Assembly: GCA_963800865.1 (NCBI GenBank) | Contig: CAWDCL010000002.1 | Coordinates: forward strand, 680,870-744,869 | Length of the DNA stretch: 64,000 nucleotides | Source: JALOKP01 sp963800865 | GTDB lineage: Bacteria; Acidobacteriota; Polarisedimenticolia; J045 | Direction: 5' to 3' | Translations under genes and position numbers: made by a program | Shown here: positions 26,837-35,059 of the stretch, in pieces | Numbering within the stretch: position 1 is the first letter of the stretch | How the letters are laid out: every line of letters starts with the position of its first letter | Notes under the pieces: model-generated | Databases searched by the model: none | What the model was told of the DNA's origin: nothing | Seen by the model: the letters and a program-made list of their open reading frames with translations, nothing else

Positions 26837-26921
26837 TCGATCTCAGCCTGCGGTCAGCCCCGTCCCGACGCGCCGGTGCTACCCTCAGCCCGTGCTGAAA
26901 CGCGGGCCATTCCGCTTATCC
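26837..26921 (+). repeat. Element A terminal block, copy 3 (85 bp)
   Basis: Only the end of A remains (TCGATCTCAGCCTGCGG to TTCCGCTTATCC at 26921). The bases that follow, GTTGAACGCAACG, read directly into an integron core site at 26934. Confidence 0.7.
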
Positions 26922-26940
26922 GTTGAACGCAACGTTATCC
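26922..26940 (+). other. attC right-half remnant and cassette 1 start (R' core)
   Basis: GTTGAACGCAACGTTATCC. The final seven bases, GTTATCC, form the core-site position where the cassette begins (G|TTATCC). They are the exact reverse complement of GGATAAC at the end of the same cassette (27472), as expected for a cassette excised and re-inserted by integrase. Confidence 0.65.
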
Positions 26941-26949
26941 GGACACGAA

Positions 26950-27477
26950 ATGTACGCCGTTGACGAACGAGATCAGGTCCGAAAGCTGAGCACGCTTCCG
27001 CAGAGTTCGGTAGGAGCTCCGTGTCCCTTCGTAGTCAGTGATGAGCACACAGTTGTCGTCGCGTACTACGTGGAGCGAATCCACGAGACCTGGGATGGGA
27101 CGAACCCCCGTGTCGTGGGGCCTGACACGGAGGACGAACAGGTTGCCCTCGTGCGTTTCAAGTCGAACTACACCTACATGTTCGGTCCACCCAACGACGA
27201 GGCGTTTGCCGGGCATCCACTGGCGTCCCGCGGCCTTCGTCCGAACGGTGCGTACGAGGTCGTTCATTCGTCATGGATCCGCGTCCTGGAACGAATGAAC
27301 TCGGTGCACCAGTATCATCGCGCGGAGTCATTCTGGAGTAGGCGGCACATCATTCTTTCGTTTCACGACTCGACGTTTGAATGCGTGTGCTCCGACTTTG
27401 ATGTTCGTACGGCAGTGGGCTCGATGCGCTCAATTGTGCCACACGCGGTGGCGCTACTCGAGTGGCGGGCCGGATAA
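26950..27477 (+). CDS. Integron cassette 1 protein, unknown function
   Basis: A 175-aa protein with no recognised domain. Hydrophobic beta-type segments (THTVVVAYYVER-like near residue 40) and SFHDSTFECVCSDFDVRTAV toward the C-terminus suggest a compact soluble fold. The ATG lies 9 bp after the core site. Its TAA stop is inside the R'' box of the attC (GGATAAC), a layout typical of gene cassettes. GC is clearly lower than in the flanking genome, consistent with acquisition. Confidence 0.7.
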   Translation: MYAVDERDQVRKLSTLPQSSVGAPCPFVVSDEHTVVVAYYVERIHETWDGTNPRVVGPDTEDEQVALVRFKSNYTYMFGPPNDEAFAGHPLASRGLRPNGAYEVVHSSWIRVLERMNSVHQYHRAESFWSRRHIILSFHDSTFECVCSDFDVRTAVGSMRSIVPHAVALLEWRAG

Positions 27478-27527
27478 CTGCGCGCTTCAGCGGACGGCGC
27501 TTCGCGCCGCCGCTGAGCTCGCGACGT
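27472..27527 (+). other. attC recombination site of cassette 1 (split by intron)
   Basis: R'' GGATAAC, then a stem CAGCGG-A-CGGCGC / GCGCCG-CCGCTG closed by TTCG, with one unpaired A like the extrahelical base that fixes strand choice in attC sites. It ends GCGACGT, completed after the intron by TAGGC (29465), so the uninterrupted site would read GCGACGTTAGGC. No integrase gene or attI was found in the window. Confidence 0.75.
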
Positions 27528-28021
27528 GTGTGCCAGGCATGGCACAGATCGAGCGGGGTGGAAGTCCCCGTGCCAGGTTATCGCGGAGCCGAAGGCAAGG
27601 AGAAGGGCAAGGGCGTCACCGCGAGGTGGGGTCTGAAGGAAGCCCAATCCAAAACGCGCGGGGCGACGAACAGGAACCGGATATGAGGTGTGGTGCACCC
27701 GGGACGAGCGGGCACGTGACCGCGAAGTCCTCCATCCGCAACGGGGTGTGCTTTATAAATCCGGCGTCTACGCGCGGAACGTAACTGTGTCTTACCCTGG
27801 GAGATCTCCCGGTCGTCCGCAGACGGACTGGGCGTCGGGCAACCGACGCTGACCGGCCGGGAGAAGTCAGCAGAGGGCATAGTAGGCCCGAGGCAGGCGA
27901 GGCTAGTGAGGCACCCCAAAGCCGAAAGGCGGGGCAACGGATAGGCCGAGCCGCAACGCCGCGGGATGAAGGCCCGAACGGTGCCCCGCGAGGGGATTGA
28001 AGGAAGGGAGAAGTCACCATC

Positions 28022-29369
28022 GTGTCGAATGACGGTACTGCATCCGGCAGGCAGCTCTTGCTGCCCCTGGCGAATCCGGGGGATGAAACCGCGATTGGGA
28101 CACGAGGAGAAGACGCTCCGGTGGGAGGGACAGCCCTGATGGAGCGGGTGCTGGAGAGGGAGAATCTCCTGCGTGCGCTCCGCCAGGTCCGACGCAACAC
28201 GTGGAGCGCCGGGCATCGACGGGATGACCGTGGATGGCTGAGCGCCCCACCTCAAGGCACACTGGCCGGCCATCCGGACCTCCCTGCTGGAGGGTACCTA
28301 CAACCCCCAGCCTGTACGGCGAGTCGAGATCGCGAAGGCTGGGGGAGGTACTCGAAATCTCGGAGTGCCGGTGGTTCTCGACCGGTTCATCGAGCAAGCC
28401 TTGCTGCAGGTACTGCAAGCGGACTGGGACCCCACGTTTTCGGAATCGAGCTACGGCTTTCGTCCGGGGCGCAGCGCGCACCAGGCGGTGGAGCAGGCGC
28501 AGACCTACATCCGGGAAGGGTACGCGTGGGTCGTGGACCTTGATCTGGAGCGGTTCTTCGATCGGGTCAACCACGACGTCCTCTTGTGCCGTGTGCGGGC
28601 GCGTGTGCGAGACCGCCGAGTGGTGCGGCTGATCCACCGGTTCCTGAGGGCCGGAGTGTTCACGCTGGAGAAGGTGGTGGAACCGACGGCGGAGGGGACG
28701 CCGCAAGGCGGCCCGCTCTCGCCGCTGCTCGCGAACCTGCTGCTGGACGACCTCGACAAGGAACTGGAGAGGCGCGGCCACCGCTTCGTCCGCTACGCCG
28801 ACGACGGTAACATCTACGTCCGGAGTCGTCGTGCGGGCGAGCGCGTGAAGGCCAGTGTCACCCGTTTTCTGGAGCGCCGACTCAAGCTCGCGGTCAACGA
28901 GGCCAAGAGCGCCGTGGACCGGCCCTCCAACCGGAAGTTTCTCGGCTTCACGTTTACCCGCGGCCGGTCACCCCGGCGGAAGGTGAGCGCGAAGGCTCTG
29001 CTGGCGTTCAAGGCCAAGGTGCGAGAGCTGACGAGTCGAACGCGCGGACGCACGATGCGTCAGATCATGAAGGAGCTCAGGACCTACCTCCTAGGCTGGC
29101 GAGGGTACTACGGCTTCGCCGAGGTGACCTCACCTCTTCTCGATCTGGACAAGTGGATCCGGCGCCGGCTGCGCTGCTACCACTGGAAGCAATGGGGTCG
29201 GCGGGGCTACCGGGAACTGAGGAAACGGGGCATTTCTCGGGATCTGGCTTGGAATACCGCCAAGTCAGCTCACGGGCCGTGGCGCTTGAGTCAGAGCCCG
29301 GCACTGGCGATCGCACTGCCTGCGCGGTACTTCGCGGCGCTCGGGCTCCCGAGTCTGGTGGAGGGATGA
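28022..29369 (+). pseudogene. Group II intron reverse transcriptase/maturase, frame-disrupted
   Basis: N-terminal LMERVLERENLLRALRQVRR is followed by three small indels between about 28203 and 28252. Correcting them restores APGIDGMTVDGLSAHL and LLEGTYNPQPVRRVEIAKAG, after which the frame from 28365 is open: VVLDRFIEQALLQVLQ, SYGFRPGRSAHQAV, VDLDLERFFDRVNHD, GTPQGGPLSPLLANLLLDDL and the catalytic YADD at about 28795. The maturase-type C-terminus (GWRGYYGFAE) ends at 29369. Motifs are otherwise well preserved, so disruption looks recent, or results from sequence errors. Confidence 0.8.
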
Positions 29370-29382
29370 CCCGACTACTGAA

Positions 29383-29464
29383 TCCACCGAACCGCCGCAT
29401 ACGTGATCCGTACGTGCGGTGGTGTGGGAGGGGGGGAGCCGTGAGGCTTCCTCCCTATCCCGAT
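29383..29464 (+). ncRNA. Group IIC intron domains V and VI
   Basis: GAACCGCCGCATACGTGATC followed by GTACGTGCGGTGGTGTGGG forms the expected domain V hairpin with its short loop, and the GTGGTGTGGGAGG tail is typical of class C introns. A second stem-loop (GGGAGGGGGGAGCC...GGCTTCCTCCC) fits domain VI. Confidence 0.65.
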
Positions 29465-29478
29465 TAGGCGACTCTGAC

Positions 29479-29822
29479 ATGCCCAGCCACAAGACCTTGA
29501 AGAGCGTGGTTGCGAGCCTCGCGCAGTCGTTCACGAGCCTGATGAACTACAGGGGTGACGACTATGTCATGGGTCACATCGTGCACGCGGCATGGTCGAC
29601 AGGTGCGACTCGGATTCGCGTGAACCTCAGGAGTGGAATCATTGAAGAATCTCCGCTTTTGGTACCTGAAGTTCGAGACTCGTTGACTCAGTTAGTGCGG
29701 TGGCCTCTCGATATCGTTCAACGGTCCAACTCTTCCATGGACTTCGTCACGGAGGCTGAGTTGCAGGTTACGGTGGACCCGACAACACGGCGCCCATGCG
29801 GCCACGTGGGGTTTCAGGAATC
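29479..29822 (+). pseudogene. Integron cassette 2 gene, truncated by element A
   Basis: The cassette begins at the core TTAGGC (intron exit at 29465-29469), 10 bp before the ATG. The product starts MPSHKTLKSVVASLAQSF and continues to DPTTRRPCGHVGFQ, then is interrupted at about 29823 by A copy 4, so the C-terminus and its attC are missing. It resembles hypothetical proteins often found in integron cassettes; function unknown. Confidence 0.7.
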
Positions 29823-30522
29823 CCCGGCTGGCGGCGCTGGTGCCGCCGCCGCGGTTTCACCTGGTGCGCTACGCGGGGGTGCTGGCACCGGGCGCGCGGC
29901 TGCGCGCGCGGATCGTGCCGGAGCCGGCGGAAGGGAACTCGGCCGGCGCCCTCGTGCCGGAGGCGGGGGAGGGGAAGGGCTCGGACGAGATGCCGGTGCC
30001 CGCGTCCGGTGCTGCGGTGCCGGCTCGCGGGGCCGACCGCGCGCTGCGCTGCGTCCCCCGGGCGCGCCGTCAGTACCCGTGGGCGGAACTGATGCGGCGG
30101 GTCTTCGCCGTCGACGTGCTGGAGTGTCCGCGGTGTCACGGGCCCATGCGAATTCTCGCGGCGATCCACCCGCCCGACGCGGCCGCCGCGATCCTGGAGT
30201 GCCTCGGCCTGCCGGCCCGACCGCCACCCGCGGCCTCGGCCCGCCGGCCCGTCGGGCTGTTCGACCCCGATCCGGAGTGGTCCCGCGATCCGGAGTGGTC
30301 CCGCGATCCGGAGTGGTCCCGCGAGTGAGGAAACGCCTCACGCGGGGAGGGGTCTGCCGGGCTCCGAGTGAGTTCGGCCGGCCGCGGCCGCGGAGCGGTC
30401 GGCCCGGCGTCGAAGCGGAACCCTGATTACCCCTGACTCGATCTCAGCCTGCGGTCAGCCCCGTCCCGACGCGCCGGTGCTACCCTCAGCCCGTGCTGAA
30501 ACGCGGGCCATTCCGCTTATCC
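29823..30522 (+). mobile_element. Element A, copy 4
   Basis: Longer than copies 1-3: transposase from LAALVPPPRFHLVRYAGVL to the tail, then the constant end (TTCCGCTTATCC at 30522). It has inserted into, or replaced the end of, cassette 2. The bases after it are GTTTCGC. Confidence 0.8.
29840..30328 (+). pseudogene. Y2-type transposase, C-terminal fragment (A copy 4)
   Basis: About 162 residues in one open frame: PPPRFHLVRYAGVLAPGARL, the CPRCH zinc-ribbon motif and three copies of the short repeat DPEWSR before the stop. One more DPEWSR unit than copies 2 and 5. Catalytic regions are absent. Confidence 0.75.
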
Positions 30523-30573
30523 GTTTCGCACTAGGAGATGTGAATAGGGCGAGAAGTTGGAAAGGGAGTGCCC

Positions 30574-31110
30574 ATGCGGCCTGAACTCCATTGGCGAAGT
30601 TCGCTCTCGGGCAAGTCACTGAGCGCACGATTGAGCGCAAGAGTGATGCCGTTCAGCGCGTGGCGTTGGGGCACCGAGCGCGTGCCTGAGGGTTCGCTAT
30701 GGGGAGCGATCGAGGGCGATCGGTTTTGGGTTGTATCTAGTCCAGTGTTCTCTCGGAATCCCCTGGCACCGATTCTCGACTGCAAGTTGGAATTGATAGA
30801 GGACGGGGTTCTCATTCATGCGCGGTTCGGGCGCCTACGCATTGCGAGAGCGGCACTCGCAGCGTGGGCAGGGATGTTACTGTTCCTGGCTAGTATCGCT
30901 GAAGCGAGCGGCGCATGGGGGGAGTCAGGGCCGTTCAGTCAGCTGGTGACATTGAGCTACCTACACATTCTCAGGCCGCTACTGCTCAGCGCGGCAGTAT
31001 TCGCGTTGATAGTGCTGTTCTCGGAGTCGGAGTCTCGATTACAGCGCTCGCGACTCGTGTTGCAGCTTAAGCAGGTACTGAGTATTGAATCGGATATCGA
31101 GATCTCGTAG
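30574..31110 (+). CDS. Hypothetical protein with two C-terminal membrane helices
   Basis: A 178-aa protein. N-terminal soluble region with IEGDRFWVVSSPVFSRNPL and DGVLIHARFGRLRIARAAL, then two helices (AALAAWAGMLLFLASIAEA and LRPLLLSAAVFALIVLF). It begins 51 bp after A copy 4 with GGGAG before the ATG. The pattern is repeated in the next gene, so the two are probably paralogues. Lower GC suggests foreign origin. Function unknown. Confidence 0.6.
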   Translation: MRPELHWRSSLSGKSLSARLSARVMPFSAWRWGTERVPEGSLWGAIEGDRFWVVSSPVFSRNPLAPILDCKLELIEDGVLIHARFGRLRIARAALAAWAGMLLFLASIAEASGAWGESGPFSQLVTLSYLHILRPLLLSAAVFALIVLFSESESRLQRSRLVLQLKQVLSIESDIEIS

Positions 31111-31112
31111 CA

Positions 31113-31151
31113 GGCGACAGGGAGCGCAAGCAGGAACGCTGAAGTGTCGCC
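31113..31151. terminator. Hairpin between two cassette-like genes
   Basis: GGCGACA and TGTCGCC form a 7-bp stem, with an inner AGCG/CGCT stem. No T-run follows. Termination, RNA processing or a degraded attC are possible; no core sites were found. Confidence 0.3.
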
Positions 31152-31189
31152 ACGTGTCCGATGGCAATGGAGTCATCCGGAGAGTTGTG

Positions 31190-31687
31190 ATGAAGGGCCG
31201 GGAATGGTGTCTACCCGTCAGTGTGGGGGAGGCTCGCGAACGACTGAAGGCTGTATCGGAGGCGGCGAGCGCTTCGGCTCAGGCGGTACGATGCAGGATC
31301 GACGCGACGGGGGCTACGGTCGACTTACCGCTTGCGGCGCGAAATTCGCCGTACCACATCGTGTGCCGCGTATCCTTGAAGCAAGCCGCGTCTGGAACGC
31401 GAGTGACGGCCAGGTTCCGGTACAGCCTCCTGACATGGTTCATTGTCGGAGGGCCGATCCTGTTTGTCGGCATGCTGGGGGGGCTGATCCTCTACGCCGC
31501 TCTCCGGCAGGCGCTTACGGGAACCGAATTGCTCGCCCGCGACACGTCCGAACTCCAGGCTGCACTATGGGTTCTCGGGATAGGGCTTGGAGTAGCGGTG
31601 GTCACCGTTGTCGGCGTGTGGCACTCAAGGCGACAGCTCGTGTTGATCTGTCAGTTCCTCGACCGGGTGAGCGCGTTCCGCGGATGA
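31190..31687 (+). CDS. Hypothetical protein with two membrane helices, paralogue of preceding
   Basis: A 165-aa protein. AARNSPYHIVCRVSLKQAAS and GTRVTARFRYSLLTWFIVGG mirror the layout of the upstream protein: a beta-rich segment, then FIVGGPILFVGMLGGLILYA and a second helix (WVLGIGLGVAVVTVVGVW). ATG at 31190 with GGAGAG upstream. Function unknown. Confidence 0.6.
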   Translation: MKGREWCLPVSVGEARERLKAVSEAASASAQAVRCRIDATGATVDLPLAARNSPYHIVCRVSLKQAASGTRVTARFRYSLLTWFIVGGPILFVGMLGGLILYAALRQALTGTELLARDTSELQAALWVLGIGLGVAVVTVVGVWHSRRQLVLICQFLDRVSAFRG

Positions 31688-31700
31688 GGATGTATGAAGC

Positions 31701-31850
31701 CACGTGCGCCGTGGAATGGTCCGTTGATCCAGCAGGTAGAAGCCCTGCCCCGGCAACGGTCGTCCCAGCCGCGTGTTGCGGGCCAGGTTCGCCGTGGAAA
31801 GTTGCGTTGATTCAGCAGGTGCAAGTCCTGCCCCGGTGTTGCAGGCCAGC
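31701..31850 (+). repeat. Two R repeats in tandem
   Basis: CACGTGCGCCGTGGAATGGT at 31701 and a diverged copy (TTCGCCGTGGAAAGTTGCG) at 31785. The second continues CAGGTGCAAGTCCTGCCCCG and GTGTTGCAGGCCAGCGG, joining a C-type tip (GTCTTGGATCG). Confidence 0.4.
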
Positions 31851-32002
31851 GGTCTTGGATCGTGTCGGTCTTGGATCGCGTTGAGCGGGCGCTTTCGCGA
31901 TCGAACTCCCGGTCACGGAGACCTGCTGGCGGGCAGAGGCTTCGCCAAGTGACGGACGAGCCGTGGTAGCTGCTCGTCGAGTGTCATGCCTTACAGAGAG
32001 AG

Positions 32003-32180
32003 GTGAAGGCGGCCACCGATCTTGGATCGCGGCTGGACGCGGTTTTCGCCGTCGTAGAGGCTGTCGCGACGCTCACTCAGCGCGGCGAACTCGGGCCGAG
32101 CACGAGCACAGCAACGGGGATCGCTCGTCGAGCGGGATGCTGGGCTGCGCGAGCGCAGACGGCGCCCTCGGCCGGGACGG
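32003..32180 (+). repeat. Element C terminal repeat, copy 2
   Basis: GTGAAGGCGGCCACCGATCT and about 170 bp aligned to 6752-6920 with scattered substitutions. It runs into A copy 5 via about 80 bp of unassigned sequence. Confidence 0.7.
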
Positions 32181-32264
32181 AACCGCGGATACCGCCCTCA
32201 CGCCGCGCTTATCAGCGAGAGGACAGGAAGGTGCGCTCGCCCCTCTGGTCGGAGGAGAGGCCGG

Positions 32265-33017
32265 CTGGTCTACCGGCTGAAGCGGCACTGGCGCGACGGG
32301 ACGGAGGCGTTCGTGTTCGCGCCGGAGGAGTTCGTGGCCCGGCTGGCGGCGCTGGTGCCGCCGCCGCGGTTTCACCTGGTGCGCTACGCGGGGGTGCTGG
32401 CACCGGGCGCGCGGCCGCGCGCGGATCGTGCCGGAGCCGGCGGAAGGGAACTCGGCCGGCGCCCTCGTGCCGGAGGCGGGGGAGGGGAAGGGCTCGGACG
32501 AGATGCCGGTGCCCGCGTCCGGTGCTGCGGTGCCGGCTCGCGGGGCCGACCGCGCGCTGCGCTGCGTCCCCCGGGCGCGCCGTCAGTACCCGTGGGCGGA
32601 ACTGATGCGGCGGGTCTTCGCCGTCGACGTGCTGGAGTGTCCGCGGTGTCACGCGCCCATGCGAATTCTCGCGGCGATCCACCCGCCCGACGCGGCCGCC
32701 GCGATCCTGGAGTGCCTCGGCCTGCCGGCCCGACCGCCACCCGCGGCCTCGGCCCGCCGGCCCGTCGGGCTGTTCGACCGCGATCCGGAGTGGTCCCGCG
32801 ATCCGGAGTGGTCCCGCGAGTGAGGAAACGCCTCACGCGGGGAGGGGTCTGCCGGGCTCCGAGTGAGTTCGGCCGGCCGCGGCCGCGGAGCGGTCGGCCC
32901 GGCGTCGAAGCGGAACCCTGATTACCCCTGACTCGATCTCAGCCTGCGGTCAGCCCCGTCCCGACGCGCCGGTGCTACCCTCAGCCCGTGCTGAAACGCG
33001 GGCCATTCCGCTTATCC
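32265..33017 (+). mobile_element. Element A, copy 5 (longest)
   Basis: It carries the most transposase sequence of any copy (from YRLKRHWRDGTEAFVFAPEE) and the constant end TTCCGCTTATCC at 33017. Here the end abuts the 3' end of the cyclase gene on the opposite strand (stop at 33022), so neighbours can face either way. Confidence 0.8.
32270..32823 (+). pseudogene. Y2-type transposase, C-terminal fragment (A copy 5)
   Basis: About 180 residues. A 2-base loss near 32413 compared with copy 4 (GCGCGGCCGCGCGCGG for GCGCGGCTGCGCGCGCGG) shifts the frame in the middle; both halves are otherwise conserved. Confidence 0.7.
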
Positions 33018-33021
33018 GTTG

Positions 33022-33992
33022 CTACTTGACAGCGACCGGGTTGACGATGGCCTGCACGGCGCCGGTGATGCGTGCGGGCCCGAGCGTGAACAGAAACTCC
33101 CAGGCCTGGTCCTTGACGAGTTCCGCGGTGTCCATGTTCTCCAGGATGTGAATGCCGTTGAGCGCCAGGAGGATCTGGTGGACCTCGAACACGCCCGCGT
33201 CCTTCTCGAACGGGATCACCTCGAGGCTCGGGGTATCGGCACCAACCATGGCCACCTCGAGCGCGGCGAGGTACTTGGCGCCTTCGATTCCCAGGCCCGG
33301 GCCCACGGAGCCGAACCGACCATTGTCCTTGCCGAGCAGCTTGAGCCAGCCGGTATGGAACAGCACGACGTCGCCCTTCTCGATGGACGCGATGCCCTGC
33401 CGCTTCATGGCACCTTCGATCTCGGCGCGATTGAACGGCGTGCCTTCCTTGACGAGGTCGGTCCCGAAGTAGCCGGCCATGTCGAGCACGATCCCGCGCG
33501 TTGCGACGGCGGGCACGTTCTCGATGCCGAGCTTCGTGAGGCCGTCGGCCAAGGCGAAGTCGCCGGCGCGGTTGCAGTTGAAGTACAGATTGTCGATGCC
33601 GACGTGGCCGAGACCATCGATCTGCGAGCCGATGCCGTTCCAGCCGGTGACGATGTCGTCGTTGTACGTGCTCTTGGTCGGCCCGAGCGAGGCTCCGCCG
33701 GCCTGGCCCGGCTGGAGGATCGGTGATCGCGAACCTGCGCGGGGGGTAGGCCGGCGTGTCCTTGTTCGTCTCGATGCCCAGGCGGTAGACCTTGCCCTTC
33801 GTCACGAGCTTCGCGGCAGCCAGCGTCTTGGCCGGCGTCACGTGGTTGAGGTTGCCGACCTGGTCCTTCGGTCCGAACTTCGAGGCGGTCAGGCACGGGG
33901 GAGTCTGGGCCGTGGTGGCGCCGGCGATCGAGAGCCGAGCACGCAGCGCTCAAGCCCAGGAGCCTGACGGGGCGCGAAAGAGAGACATTCAT
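33022..33992 (-). pseudogene. Cyclase-family (PF04199-like) protein, frameshifted
   Basis: Start MNVSLSRPVRLLGLS with frameshift near 33900, then MTPAKTLAAAKLVTKGKVYR, a second shift near 33725, then the frame to the stop at 33022: GIENVPAVATRGIVLDMAGY, VVLFHTGWLKLLGKDNGRF and LALNGIHILENMDTAEL. The pattern matches cyclase/arylformamidase-like hydrolases; the usual HxGTHxD metal motif is replaced by GIGSQIDGLGHVG. Confidence 0.7.
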
Positions 33993-34085
33993 TGCCGCAC
34001 TCGCTCCTTCTAGCGTGCTTTCCGAGGACCCCGGGCGGCGTGCTTCGGTGATCGCCTCCCGTCCGCGGTCGCGACGCAGGAGACT

Positions 34086-34861
34086 TCAGCGGATAGCGTA
34101 GCCTCCATCGACGCGGATCGTTTCGCCGGTGACGAAGTCCGAAGCGGATGAGGCCAGGAAGATCGCCGGGCCGGCCAGTTCCTGCGGCAGACCCCAGCGC
34201 CCGGCCGGCGTACGGGCCAGGATCTCGTCGCCCATGGTCTTCAACGCCTCGCCGCGCACCGGCGCGGTCATGTCGGTCTCGATCCAGCCGGGGGCGAGCG
34301 CGTTCACTTGAATGCCGTGCGGAGCGAGTTCGATCGCCATCGATTTGGTCAGCTGGACGATCGCGCCCTTGGCCGCGCTGTAGGACGGCACAGGCCGGAA
34401 CCGAAGTAGGAGTACATGCTGCCGATGTTGATGATCTTGCCGTGCTTGCGAGTTGCCATCGATGCGGCGGCGAGCTTCGACAGCAGGAACACGGCGCTCA
34501 GTTGCGTCTCGATTACGCTGTCCCAGGACTCCGGGGTCTCCTGGAGAATCCCGCCGCTCAAGGAGACGATCCCGGCGTTGTTGACCAGAATCTCTACCGG
34601 GCCGAGTTCGGCTTCGACCCGCCGGAATGCCGGCTCCAGTGCGGCGCGATCGGTCACGTCGACCGCGACGGCCATGGATGGTGCCCGGGTGGCCTGCAAC
34701 TCGGCGAGAACCCGTGCGTTCTTGTCCTCGTTGCGTCCCAGTATGGCTACCGCCGCTCCGGCTTCGGCAAATCCCAGCGCGATGCCGCGCCCGATGCCGC
34801 CGTTGCCGCCGGTGATCAAGGCGACCCGGCCGGCCAGGCTGAACGAAGCGGTTGCCGCCAT
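34086..34861 (-). pseudogene. Short-chain dehydrogenase/reductase with one frameshift
   Basis: Cofactor motif TGGNGGIG near the N-terminus, LVNNAGIVSLSG, and, in the second frame, the catalytic YSAAK plus PGWIETDMTAP to ETIRVDGGYAIR. A missing C near 34392 (GGCCTG for GGCCCTG) splits the frame right before the active-site Tyr. Otherwise full length (about 258 aa). Confidence 0.8.
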
Positions 34862-35059
34862 CTGTGTTCTCCTCGGGAAACGAACGTGCCGACGATCTGG
34901 GTCCCGTCACGGCGCCGCAGGCGACCATGCCCGCAGCCGATGGGAGCCTCGCCAGCGGCGGGGCCACAGTAGCACGGGCCGGCGGCACACGGGATGGCCT
35001 GCGGGCCGCCGCCCGTCATTTGTCCAGTTGAGCTCGCCCATCCCGACCTGCTTTTGCTC
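34862..35059. other. No gene seen
   Basis: GC-rich spacer between the SDR start and a B element end. Frames here lack a credible start and family signal. Confidence 0.4.

Larger units (their letters stand above)
27528..29464 (+). mobile_element. Group IIC-type intron in attC core (1937 bp)
   Basis: It starts GTGTGCCAGG, the usual GUGYG intron start, followed by GGGGTGGAAGTCCCCGTGCC. It contains a reverse transcriptase frame (28022-29369) and ends with a domain V/VI region and ...CCCGAT. Removal rejoins ...GACGT and TAGGC to a perfect GTTAGGC core. It is inserted after a hairpin, as class C introns prefer. The RT frame is broken, so it is probably immobile without help. Confidence 0.75.

Noticed and set aside
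25879..33020. Integron integrase or attI site near the cassettes
   Set aside because: No tyrosine recombinase reading frame or attI-like sequence was found in this stretch or elsewhere in the window.
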